Source: Lentinus brumalis
Lineage: Eukaryota; Basidiomycota; Agaricomycetes; Polyporales; Polyporaceae
DNA: 64,000 bases
Assembly: GCA_001792895.1 (NCBI GenBank)
Contig: MARA01000053.1
Span: 62,001-126,000 of the forward strand
Direction: 5' to 3'
Both the position numbers and the translations under genes were made by a program. Below the pieces are notes generated by a model. The model was not told the origin of the DNA, did not search any database, and saw only the letters and a list, made by a program, of their open reading frames with translations. Shown here piece after piece: positions 1-10,621 of this stretch (positions within the stretch are counted from its first letter, which is position 1; every line of letters begins with the position of its first letter).

Positions 1-1
1 G

Positions 2-1479
2 ATCTTCTCCGCTTCCAACGCCGTTGCGCGGACGGTTCGCTTCGCATCACATTTCCATTGGTTGCAGTCTCTAGACCTCCATTTTGATCAGTGGGATCGG
101 GATCGGTACCTCGAGCTCGGTAACGTCTCTTCGTTGTGATGTCATTCATTTACTCATGCGCGGTGTTCCTACCTGCAGCTCGCTTTCTGTACAATAACTA
201 TCGACAGGCCCTGAAGATCATCGAGGAGTATACGCCCCTTGTGGAGAGCTACAAGGCAGCGAACCTCATCAAGGACGAGGACTTCGAGCATTGGCGCGAG
301 GAGGAACTTGAGTATCTTAAGTCGCTTGCCCAGGAACCGGAAGAAGATGTCGTGAAGGTGACGTACATGGAATCCTTACTGAATCTCAAGAAGGCGGAGT
401 GCGTATCGACACATTTCTAAACGTTCGGATCCTATTCTGACCGCGTCTTTCTCCAGGGCAGCGTGGGAGGCATTCTCGACTCGAACGGCACCAACCTTCG
501 TCGCGCAGACATCTGCAACCTTTGGCAACAAGGACCATCATGAGCGCAACAAGGTGATCGCACGCGCGACGCTGGCTGAGCGAAGCAGTGTCCTGCAGCG
601 GCTCAAGTACGCCCAGCTTGCGGTGGACGACATCGAGCGCCGTATGGGCCTAGATGTCCGTTGGGCAGAGAACTCCGAAGAATACAAGGATGCATTCGAG
701 TACTATTCCAATCGACAGTTCATCCGTGCAGTCGAGCATCTCGAACGCCTTGTCATCCAACGCTTGTTTGAGCTATCGAAAGCCAATCTCGCAGGCACTG
801 GTAAATACATAGCAAGTCGTCCCTGGATGTACTGATGTCCTCATGATGTCCTACAGGCTACAAGTTGCGCCGACAAATCTCGAAGGCACTTGTGCGTAGA
901 TCGGAGGCAATCAGAACGGCGTTGAGGCGTTACAACAACCTCGCACCCCTCCAGAACCCTCCCCGTCCCCGCCTCGAGTATTCCGAGGTCGCATCGTATG
1001 GCTGGCTCGGCGAATTTGAATTACTGAAGCATTCCAGACATAGGGTCCTACAGAAGCCATGGGCTTCGCCGACTGCGCGCGAGATTATGGACAAATACTT
1101 CAAGTTGTCCTGTGCTCACGTCGAGATCTCCCGCCTCAACGTCGAGGTCCCTCGCGTGCAAGCTTGGGTCGACCATGACGATGCAGACATCTCGTCAGTA
1201 GCCCAGCAGGTGGAAGCATGGCAGCCTCTCCTCTCGGCAGAGCTTCGGAGCCTCTATCGCGAACGTCACCGCGTGAACAATGTGCTTCGCGCTCGTCTCG
1301 CAGCCATCTACAGGCTTCCGGGTTATACTGGCCCTCACCCCATGTTTCCCGAAGATTCCCCTGACGGTTTGGAGATGGATATTGGTGACGGGGATATTCT
1401 ATTCGACGAGGACGATCAGTTGAACGAGGAGGCCACCAACTTGATGGACAGTCTGAGACTCGATAGTGCGGACATGTAG
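2..1479 (+). CDS. KDZ-superfamily transposase, C-terminal part (5' end outside window)
   Basis: Four exons splice cleanly: 2-119, 179-398, 457-800 and 857-1479, with introns of 56-59 nt and an open frame throughout, ending at TAG 1477-1479. The protein contains WDRDRYLELARFLYNNYRQA, a run of acidic/aromatic helices, AFEYYSNRQFIRAVEHLER, and GYKLRRQISKALVRRSEAIR followed by a helical tail with an acidic end. This is the layout of the C-terminal half of Kyakuja-Dileera-Zisupton (KDZ) transposases, which are abundant in Agaricomycetes and are thought to move DNA transposons by a DDE-type mechanism. The catalytic core would lie upstream, off the window, so activity cannot be judged. The frame has no lesions here, which suggests a fairly young copy. 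Family assignment comes from recalled sequence character, not from a search. Confidence 0.8.
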
Positions 1480-1600
1480 TCAGTAGCGTCTTAAACGTCT
1501 TAATGTATCCACATGCCGCTGCAGCTCGTATCCCTTGCATTATAAAATCCAGAACTGTACGCAATGAAGAACATAGGAAACTGCAGACATATTATGGTAC

Positions 1601-3171
1601 ATGTTGAGCCAGGAAAGTGAAGTATGGGAGCAGAATGTCAGGTCGAGCGTATCCCGTATGTACTGCAGCGCAGGCGCGTGCCAGAAGTGTGTGCACACGG
1701 TTCACGCGCCAAAGCAACTTCGACCTTCCTCACCATCTACCACTATGGTCCTGGTGAATGTAGACCATTCTCCACACATCTACGCCATGCACACTCGCTC
1801 ATTCTTCTCTGATGTGTACAACTCAGTCGAATTCTTAGATCTGGCAGTGCGGACAGGTCAGATCCCACAGGTATGACTCGGAGCCCCGACTCCAAACCTC
1901 CTTCATCTCACTATTTCCTGCACTCACCATACTACTGTTTAGAGTATCCACCTCGTCAGACTGCGACTCGATGCTGATATCATTGGTGGAAAGAAGCATA
2001 AGCTGCAGGAGCCGAGGATTCAGGGCACGGTAGAGTGGAACGGGAAGCAGACTCGGATAGGTGCGTATCCAGTAGTCAGGATCCACCATGTACACTACTG
2101 ACTTCTGAATAGGTGAACCGGTCATTGGGGAAGTTCTCCTTGACATGTATCACGAAAACTATGGCCGTGATCACTTCAAGGACGTCTATGCGGCCGATCC
2201 TCCCAAGATACCGGATACTGATGATGAGCTATGGGAGGAGGCGGGCTCGTTTACATTCACGCAAGACCACCAGGTGGTAATGGAGCTGGCTGAGGCTATG
2301 ATTGGTATGTCGCTATTGAATTATTTGCTCTGTTCTGTTGCCAACACATGTACAACCCCAAGGTCACGTCCAGAATCCTACGCCTCTTCCTCCAGCAAGC
2401 CCCACATCTGTGTCAAATCTATCTGCTACCGCCTCCGTGGATTCCAATCATGTGGAGACCGCTACGCTGTCTGTGCCACAGGTGGTGTCGAGGGCGCATA
2501 TCCGACGAGATCGAACCCGTGCTGCGCTTGCCGTTCGCCCCCATGCACCCCGTCCTCTCCCCTACGCAGGCCTTAGGGTCATCAGTATCGATAGCGACAT
2601 CGAGCTTGAAGCTGACGAGTCGCCATCCATCCGTCCGGATACCCTGAAACGTCCCAACACGCCTTTGGCTGCGATGCATGCTCGCAACTCTACGGTGCAA
2701 GCTGCAGGGCCGTTTGTAATGCGCTCACCTTCCCCTCCTGCCATGGGTGCCATGAAGTCAGTTCAACTTCCCTCTGTGTCGTCAACGTCAACTACGGCCT
2801 CCCTGCTGGAGAAGTCGTCGTCTCATCTGTCATCTTCATCATCCCATCCCCCTGGTGAGACCCCAGATGTCTCTCTTCTGTCTAAATCTCCGGTATCCCT
2901 CCATCACGCTCCTACTATTGCAACTTCTACACATGCCACTGGCCTTGTGCCTGCAGTGTGGCCCGTGGAGTTCCCTATAGAGAGCGCCTCAACGTCGCGC
3001 TCGCTCAGAGGCCCGCTCTCAGCCCCGGTCCGTGCCCGCCCGCGCCGGAGGAACGCGCCACCCCCGCACCCCCGTCATAACGATCACTTCGCAACCGCTA
3101 ATCCGATCGCTACCCGCCCTGCGCCACCCTCCGCCCGACTACGAGGAGTTTGGCTAGTCGGAGATCCGTGA
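1601..3171 (+). CDS. Hypothetical protein downstream of the KDZ transposase
   Basis: I do not recognise this protein. Exons 1601-1870, 1943-2060, 2113-2304 and 2363 onward join in frame through GT-AG introns of 72, 52 and 58 nt; the second intron has a good CTACTGAC branch site. The first about 190 residues look globular (for example VWEQNVRSSVSRMYCSAG, then an acidic stretch DPPKIPDTDDELWEEAG). The rest is low-complexity and rich in Ser, Pro and Thr. The frame closes at 3171. An overlapping frame continues as 3150-3386 and contains MSIKDFFPRAP, so the true 3' end may be later, via an intron or a small frameshift. It lies about 120 bp after the transposase on the same strand, so it may be cargo of the same element or simply a neighbour. 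Confidence 0.5.
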
Positions 3172-3537
3172 GTGGTTATGGGCCCGCTCTCACTTCATCG
3201 AGACTCCATACCTGGTGTGGCTCTGCGTGCACAAGTGCTACTTCTCGCACCCCAGACACGGACGGCAACACTGGACGATCGACTCGGCGAGTGCGGATTC
3301 CGCCGCCAGAGATTATGTCGATCAAGGACTTTTTTCCACGTGCACCCGGCGCGGTGAGGTATGTCCGTGCTACGCGACGGTACTAACCTCACCCTCGATC
3401 TAATAGTCGCATTATGTTGTAGCCAAAATGTATCTTGTCGCCGAATATCGCTCTAAATAAAAGTTTAACGGCTGAATCGACGCTCTGCCTTCGCCCCCAA
3501 CCCTCGCAATCTCCATCTTCCTCCCGTACCACTTGCC

Positions 3538-4978
3538 ATGGCTCGCACGCAAGCCCCGAAGGAGGCATCTAGCAAGGCCAAGAGGGCACGCCTCACCGAT
3601 GCTCAGAAGTTCCAACGCCACGAGAAGGGTCTCGCGCTGACCAATGCAATCACCGACACCCGGAAGGAATTCAATGCGGCGATGCGTAAGATTGCCAAAG
3701 ACCACGGGAGGTATGCACTCTGATTGTGAGCATCTCACTCTTCGTTCATCCTCCAGGACTATTGGCTGGACCAAGGGCCAGTTATATCTTGGTGGCAAGC
3801 ACTCGAAGCAACGCCGCGGTGCTACGGCATATAACGCACTTGTGAGGCAGAAGATGTGTGAGGCCAACGCAGGTGCGTCGTGCTCAGTGCGATTATCATT
3901 GGCATGCACCAACATAATATGGCAGACCTTCCGCCTGGTGGTCGCTGGAGACTGCGCGACTTCACGCGTGTCCATAGCAAGACACTTCGCAGCATGTATT
4001 ACCGCCTGACGCAGGCTGAGAAGGATGCCCTCATATGCGACCTCACTGCAGCGCGTCTGGCACGCGCGAAGATCACGCGAGCCAATCCGAAGGCACTCCG
4101 GAAGGACGCGGATGCAACCTTCGCGGACATGAAGAATGATGTGCGTGTTTAACCACTGATGCCGCACTGTGCGCTCCGACTCAATCTCACATACATTGTT
4201 TAGTGGACCAACATCTGTCACCGTCTACAGCAAGGCTTCTACATGGCCGTCAAGACTGACAGTGTCCACTACCACGAGCCGAAGGTATTCTTCTCTCAAG
4301 GTGCGATCAAGTTCTTCAGCAAGTCCTCAAAATTCCGGATCCCCGTGATCTTGCCCTCAAGTTCGAAGCGTGGGTTATCAATAAACTTGATGAAGAAGGT
4401 AAGTCATGTTCTTTGCTGCGTAATGTACTGCCTTCCAAACTTACGTTCGCGCAGATATTGAAGAAGCCACGCTCAAGCTACCTGCTGCGATCAGTCTTTG
4501 TCGCAAATTACTCCAGGAAGGACTCGGTGAGTCGCACATGTAACCGCTGAGACATCCGGTGCGCTGATAAGCTCCGTAGAGCAGGTCATTCTCACAAACA
4601 ATGGCGGCAAGAAGACTTCTAAGAAGATCAAGATGAATTACGATAACTTCGAGCGGCAAGTCGTCGAACGTTACAGTGTCGCGCTTGTAGGTGGCCATGC
4701 GACAAGTTCGGGAACCCCGGGACTATTGGACGTGAGAACGTCTACAAGCTCCTCGCTGCGCTCGAGGGTCCAGAGAGCACGCGCGAGTGCCGCTGGGTCA
4801 AGCTCTCTGAGGACGAGCTTGCCGCGCGCAAGGAGGACAACAAGCGTCGCGAGGCCAATGGCGAGCAGGTGTACAAGGTCCGTAAGGCCGTACAACACAG
4901 AAGTCGCAGCAGATGAAGAGCGCGGAGACCGTGGAGGACTTGGACAGCAGCGAGGGCTCTGATGGAGGTGATGATTAG
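3538..4978 (+). CDS. Hypothetical protein beside KDZ transposase, frameshifted as assembled
   Basis: Exons 3538-3710, 3757-3872, 3926-4140 and 4204 onward splice in frame, giving a basic N-terminus (MARTQAPKEASSKAKRARL), TIGWTKGQLYLGGKHSKQRR and later RWRLRDFTRVHSKTLRSMYY. Three single-base losses then break the frame: near 4323 (restoring it gives IPDPRDLALKFEAWVINKL), at the GG of 4690-4691 (restoring it gives VGWPCDKFGNPGTIGRENVY), and within 4881-4905, before an acidic tail ending at TAG 4978. Two more introns fall at about 4399-4455 and 4531-4579. With the losses repaired it is a coherent, charged protein with no domain I know. The damage resembles sequencing error more than decay, because everything between the breaks still reads as coding. 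It may be a passenger gene of the KDZ element. Confidence 0.55.
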
Positions 4979-5973
4979 GTGGCACGAACATTATGTATAG
5001 CTTCCTCGTCTCCTCGTACCCCTATCCCATTATCTACCCATTTCTTCTCGCGCAACTCGCCATCTGCATGAAACGTGCGCAATTCGGCTGGTGGTGCGCG
5101 CGCGCGGCGCAGGCATTGTTGCAACTCACTATATGTCGCGCTCGGGCTCGCACTGCTATAGATTGTCATGTCATAGTTATATTGTTCCTACAATACAGCT
5201 TACCAAATGTGACTACCCGGGAACCCTGAGCACTACTTACTTGTACACGAAGCCCGGTGCTAGTATCCTCCTGCGCTGTCACCTGTGGGATCCCATATGT
5301 CGCTCATAATGAGAAGAAGGCCGAGTACACACAGAGCACGCAGTATCAGAGGGCTAGCGCGGGCACAACGGAGGAAAGCGATCGGCGGCGGCGGGTGGCA
5401 GGAAGCGCGGGACGGGGCGGGGGAAGGGCGCGGCGGAAGGGGCGGCGGGAATGGCGGGAAGCGCGGGGCGGGGGCGGGGCGGGGCGGGAGGTACACCGCC
5501 GGCGGGGATGTCCGGCAACGTATACGGAACATCGGCCGAGACCGATAGCGAGCCAGATCAGGCCGATACCCAATTGGGAGGACAAACTCTGGAGGGCGTA
5601 AAGGTAGTGCTGAGTGCGGGTGTTCTGCTGGTTGGGGGAACAGCAGAAGCCTAGCTAACTTGCTACGGGACATCGGTGCGGTAGTGTAGCTAGTTATCAG
5701 GGGCTGGGGACGCCCAGGTGCTAAGTACTTCGGAAGAAGCCGCGCAGCCTTCCTTTTCTGTCACAACAGAAAAGTTAACAAGCGCCTGAAGCATTTAACC
5801 TTCCTCCTCCTCCTCCCCCTCCTCGACCTATCATCCTACCTCTTTGCTGGATTTCATCAACTAGATTTGTCTCCTGCCCAAATACACGAGTCAAGATCTC
5901 TGCTCTACTCGCATCTCTCCAGCGAGGGCTCTCGCGCCGCATCCTCAGGCTACCCACGATTGTGAATATTGTC
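4979..5973. other. Intergenic stretch before DUS1
   Basis: No convincing gene is seen. It holds the 3' flank of the preceding gene, a very G-rich tract (annotated separately) and, from about 5790, a pyrimidine-rich segment leading into the DUS1 start, typical of basidiomycete promoter/5' UTR DNA. Short open frames on both strands across the G-rich tract are low-complexity Gly/Arg or Pro/Ala shadows. Confidence 0.5.
5385..5492 (+). repeat. G-rich low-complexity tract
   Basis: The plus strand shows repeated runs of 3-5 G separated by 1-4 bases (GGGGCGGGGG, GGGGCGGGGC and similar), densest at about 5414-5492. The many G-runs in close spacing fit the usual pattern for G-quadruplex potential. It lies about 480 bp upstream of the DUS1 start codon. 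Confidence 0.6.
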
Positions 5974-8056
5974 ATGCCCGGAGTCACGCTCGAGAACAAG
6001 CCGAAGAAGTTGGAGGGACGAATTTTTGAGAAGGTGCTGGGGAGTCCGAAATATGTCGTTGCTCCATGGTTGATCAGAGCGAGCTGGTGAGTCCTTCTGC
6101 GCCGCTGGAGGTGAGGTATAGAAGGTGAATGTGATACGCAGGCATGGAGGAAGTTGTCGAGGAGGTATGGCGCACAGGTGAGTATGTGTGTTGTGCGCTG
6201 CGGGAGATCTAACGGCCGCAGTAGTTGGTATATACGCCCATGATCAATGCGAAGGTGAGCATGTGCCTGCATGGCTGGTTCTGTCAGCCATTCTGACTGG
6301 GCCATGGTGATAGATGTACGCGGAAGGCATTCGGAAGCCTTATAGGGAACAGAACTTTGACACCGTGCATGGCGAAGAGGGCGGCCCCGAAGACAGACCA
6401 TTGATCGTGCAGTTCTGCGGAAACAACCCCGACCACCTCCTACGTCCGCGAAGCTACTCGAACCTACTGCGACGCGGTAGACATCAATCTCGGATGCCGC
6501 AGGATATCGCGCGGAGAGGACGCTACGGGTCTTACTTGCAGGACGAATGGGATTGATCTACCAGTTGAGTGCGTCGAGACAGACCATTGATCGTGCAGTT
6601 CTGCGGAAACAACCCCGACCACCTCCTCACGTCCGCGAAGCTACTCGAACCCTACTGCGACGCGGTAGACATCAATCTCGGATGCCCGCAGGATATCGCG
6701 CGGAGAGGACGCTACGGGTCTTACTTGCAGGACGAATGGGATTTGATCTACCAGTTGAGTGCGTCGCCTATATCGCGTTCATGAGCGTCCTGAGCAATCC
6801 TGACATGCGTGCAGTCAACACCCTGCATAAGAACTTATCCGTCCCCGTTACTGCGAAATTCCGCGTCTTCCCTACCGTCGAGAAGACCGTAGAGTACGCG
6901 AAGATGCTCGAGCGGGCTGGCGCGCAGATTTTGACATGTCATGGTCGCACTCGTGAGCAGCGCGGACACCGTTCTGTAAGTACTACGATGTCTTTCCATC
7001 CACACCCCTCGCCTTACAATGGACCGCAGGGAGTCGCCGACTGGGAGAAGATCCGCGCCGTGAAGGAAGCAGTGTCCGTCCCCGTCATCGCAAACGGCAA
7101 CATCCTGTTCTACAGCGACATCGAGAAGTGCCTCGCGGCGACTGGCGCAGACGCAGTGATGTCTGCCGAAGGCAACCTCTACAACCCCGCGATCTTCCAG
7201 CCCGGTCCGTCCTCTAGCACTCCCGGAGCATCCAGTATCTCACCGGCAGCCATCCGCGGACAACCCATCTTGCCCTGGAGTACCTCGCGATCGTGAAGTC
7301 GCAGAAGACGCTCACGACGCCCAGCGCGGTCAAGGGCCACCTCTTCAAGCTTCTCCGACCTGCGCTTCAGGTTCACCGCGATCTTCGCGAACAGCTGGGA
7401 CGCGTGCGCGTTGAGCGTTCGGAGCGGGATAAGGACGGTGGGTCTGCGTGGGACAAGTACGAGGAGCTCATTCGGGAGCTGGACGCGCGTTTGGAGGTAC
7501 GTCGTCACATCTCTCTTGCTCGCACAGGCAGCTGATGGACGCTGGTGTAGGTTGATATCGAAGCTGCAAAGGGCAAGTCTCTGGAGGAGCTCTCGCCAAT
7601 CGATCAGGCGACTGGGTTCCCTGTGCTCCCCCATTGGCTCGTGCAACCTTACGTTCGCCCTCTTCCTGCCGAGCCGGAGGCTGCGAAGCCACCAGCGGAC
7701 AGTGACAAGAACGGCGTCGAGGTAGTCGGTGAGTCGTGAGTCGTTTCTATGGTTGGATTGTGCTCATGCGCGATCCAGCAACGGAATGTGGTGCGGAGGA
7801 TGTCGCTTCTCGCGGCTCGAAGCGACCTATATCCCCGGAGCGTAATTCTGCGCCACCAGACACAGCAGGAGAGTCGAAGCGAGCCAAGTTGACGTCTGAC
7901 GAGCCCTCCTCTTGTGTCGCGGGCAACTCGGATGTTGCTGTGGGTAGTTGCTGTGGGGTCGGTAGGTTCGACGACTGTGTGATTTCCAGGTTGCGGCCAA
8001 TTGCAGCCATAGACCAATCCTACATGTTTTCGGCTCTGTTTTACATAGTAATATAG
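5974..8056 (+). CDS. DUS1: tRNA-dihydrouridine synthase, Dus1-like (frameshifted as assembled)
   Basis: FMN-dependent enzyme that reduces uridine to dihydrouridine in the D-loop of cytosolic tRNAs. Exons: 5974-6086, 6142-6177, 6225-6254, 6314-6758, 6815-6975, 7030-7496, 7551-7728, 7779-8056. Family landmarks are the VVAP..DQSELAWR start of the barrel, [26 protein letters not shown], the cysteine-bearing DINLGCPQ motif, [17 protein letters not shown], and VPVIANGNI followed by [10 protein letters not shown]. The C-terminal tail is poorly conserved and carries a basic [12 protein letters not shown] segment. Oddities: one A is missing at 6065-6066, which removes the Met of the APMVDQ motif; exon 4 contains a 186/190-bp duplication; and the frame shifts again between about 7197 and 7222. 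These look like assembly errors in an otherwise intact housekeeping gene. Removing the first duplicate copy restores the family sequence. Confidence 0.85.
6391..6766 (+). repeat. Direct 186/190-bp duplication inside DUS1 exon 4
   Basis: Copy 1 is 6391-6576 and copy 2 is 6577-6766. They agree everywhere except for four single-base losses in copy 1 (three C and one T, three of them in short runs of the same base); there is no substitution. Copy 2 reads in frame and continues into the intron at 6759; copy 1 is out of frame. The second copy includes the first 8 nt of that intron. This pattern is what an unmerged overlap of two error-bearing sequences would leave. Confidence 0.9.
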
Positions 8057-8271
8057 TAGAGTTGTTTGCATTGTGTGCACTGTGGCTTGTGTGTGGTCAA
8101 GCTACGTACGTGTACTACTACATAGTCCATACGCGAGAGAGCTCGAGAATCATCTACGGTTACTTATCTCGCTAGATCTCGCTCACACCGGTTAAGTCGC
8201 ACGAGCGTCTCATCCTTACTATCGTCATAGCGGGCGCTCGTTCATTACACACCAGCTTGCCTCCGCCCACC

Positions 8272-9929
8272 ATGTCCGACTCAACACCAGCAGACACGTC
8301 CTCCTCCTCTTCGTCTGAAATCGTCATCAACGTGAAAGGTTGTCTATCTCGCCCGTAATGCACGTGCACAGCGACGACGAGCGTTGACGCAGCCGCTCTC
8401 CTCCCCACACCCAGGTCCGAGCGAACTGAAGCTGCAGATCACAATATCGACCGACAAGACTGTCGCCGACCTCAAGCAATCTATTGCAGAGAAGTCAGAT
8501 GTCCAGCTGACAGACAGCGGCTCATCTACTCTGGTACGTCTTGGCCGTGCAACTCTGGGTGGCTCTGCTGGGGGCGAGTGGCTGAGGGACGTGGGGACGG
8601 CAGGGCGGGTACTGAAGGACGAAGATGCGCTCTCGACGTACAAGATCCAGACGGCGCATACGATCCACATGGTGAAGGGCGCCGCGCGTTCGGGCCCGTC
8701 GACCCAGGCTGCGGCGCCGCAGCAGCTTCCGACCATGCAGGCGGGGCAGAACCCGCACGATCCGCTCACCCAGCTGAATGGGCCGATGGGCTTTGGACTT
8801 ATGGCGGGGTTCAATCCATTCCAGGAGATGGGGCTGAACCCGAACGATCCCAACATGGTGAGTCTTGCTTGCTATGTGGGTTGCGGGGGCCGCTTGGGGG
8901 TGTTCGCGCGGTGGGAACGATTGCATAGGGCGGATCGGGGATTGGTGGCGTTCCCGCCTCATACTCAGAAAGTGATCCCAACGTCGCTTACTGACCCGCT
9001 CTCTCATAGATGCAATCCATGCTCAATTCCCCGCAATTTTTGCAACAAATGTCTAGCGTCATGTCCAACCCCGCCGTCCTCGACCAGATCATCAACTCAA
9101 ACCCCCAACTCGCCGCGATGGGCCCTCAAGTCCGCGAAGTCTTCCGCTCGGAGCGTTTCCGGCAGATGATGTCCAACCCGGAGACCCTGCGGATGATGCT
9201 CCAGATGTCGAGCATGATGCGCGATTCCGGCATGGCACCTGGTGGCCCCGGCGGGATGGGTGGCTTCGGCGGACTCGGAGCACTCGGCGGCGCGGGAGGG
9301 GCTGCCGGTGGGTTCCCTGCACCTGGTCTGCCATCAACGGCCCGTGCGCAACAACCTGGTTCCCCACCCGCCGGCTCGCAGGGGACCTCGCCCTCTGCAC
9401 CCCAAGCGAACCCGTTCGCGCTTCCCTTCAACCCGTTCTTCCCTGTTCCTCCAGCGGCAGGCGCGACAGGCTCCGGATCCGGGGCTGCAGCAGGTACTCC
9501 TGGGGCTGACGCGGGTGCGGCGGCAGGTGTGCCCCACCTGGCGGGATGTTTGACCCTCAGATGATGCAGCAGATGCTCGCAGCGTTAGGTGGTGCTGGTG
9601 CAGGTGTGGGCGCAGGGGGCCTCGGTGCAGGTGCGGGCGCAGCGAATCCCTTCGCGAATCCCTTTGGTATGGGCGGACTTGGTGCATTCGGGGCTCCTGC
9701 GGTGCCTGCAGATACGCGGCCTCCGGAGGAGCGGTTCCAGACGCAGCTCCAGGTGAGTTCTTCGCGTGCGTTGAGTGCGATGTGGGTGCTGATCAGGCGG
9801 TCCCTCGAACTATAGCAACTGCAAGATATGGGCTTCACGAACGCGTCGCAGAACGTGCGGGCCCTGCTTGCTACGGGCGGGAACGTGCACTCTGCGATTG
9901 AGTACATCCTCAACGGCGGAGGTCTGTAG
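8272..9929 (+). CDS. DSK2: Ubiquilin/Dsk2-type ubiquitin receptor (two 1-base losses as assembled)
   Basis: Shuttle factor that carries ubiquitinated proteins to the proteasome. Exons: 8272-8338, 8415-8533, 8604-8857, 9010-9752, 9816-9929. An N-terminal ubiquitin-like domain (residues about 17-90) shows TVADLKQSIAEKSDV, then, after splicing, GRVLKDEDALSTYKIQTAHT. STI1-type repeats follow (MLNSPQFLQQM, MSNPAVLDQIINSNPQLAAM, RFRQMMSNPETLRMMLQ). Next are Gly/Ala/Pro-rich linkers and a second STI1-like MFDPQMMQQML, ending in a UBA domain (LQDMGFTNASQNVRALLATG, then SAIEYIL). Two breaks: CC at 8503-8504 where CCC would give the usual DVPADRQRLIYSG, and CCCC at 9532-9535 where one more C restores PPPGGMFDP. 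Both are runs of one base, so I treat the gene as functional. Confidence 0.9.
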
Positions 9930-10621
9930 AGGCAAGCAGCAGTTGGTTTGCCATCACGAGGTACGGTTGGTCGTTGGTGTACGATGTTTGTTGTAGACGT
10001 GAACGCAGTGTTGTTGGAAGCGCGGTGCGAAATGGTGTATGATACCACGATGATCTGAAGGCTGTGTTCCATGTTGGATGTAACTTTCTTGCTTGCCTCG
10101 CCTCTCTCAGTTTCTTAGAGCTTGGGGTCATCAAGTCCATATGAGAGGCAAGGCCGTGCTCGTCTCATCACCGCCCTCCCTCAGTGCGCGCCGCATGGTA
10201 CGGTATAGTCCTCATGTTGCAATAGATGTTCTCCGCGAAGTCTGCACAGTACAGCAAGATCAATGCGGTGAGGCCGGGCATCTGTTCTGCCACGGAGCCA
10301 TCTGCTTTGGATCTTCTTGCGAAGAAGGCAGGCAGTGCCCGGCGCCATCAGCAAGTGTGCATTTAGACTTCACGTCCATGGCGTCCGTCGCGACCTCCCC
10401 GTCCTCGCGACCTCCATCCTCCCTCCGATACCTCTCTTCGATACCCTTGCTTCTGAGCTGACTGGATTTACTTGGATCTGTTTGTACCACACTCTTGCTT
10501 TCCTACTTTCTCGCCTACTTGCTCTGGAACGCTCCGCCGGTTGCGGACCTCAACATCTACACCTCAACAGGTTTCCTGGACCTTAAACATCGACTTCGGG
10601 ACTCATTTAGCATCTTCCACG
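9930..10621. other. Intergenic stretch between DSK2 and the C2 membrane-protein gene
   Basis: No gene supported. The last about 150 bp is rich in C and T (10470-10560), consistent with a promoter or leader of the following plus-strand gene. Short frames here have no family character. Confidence 0.4.
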
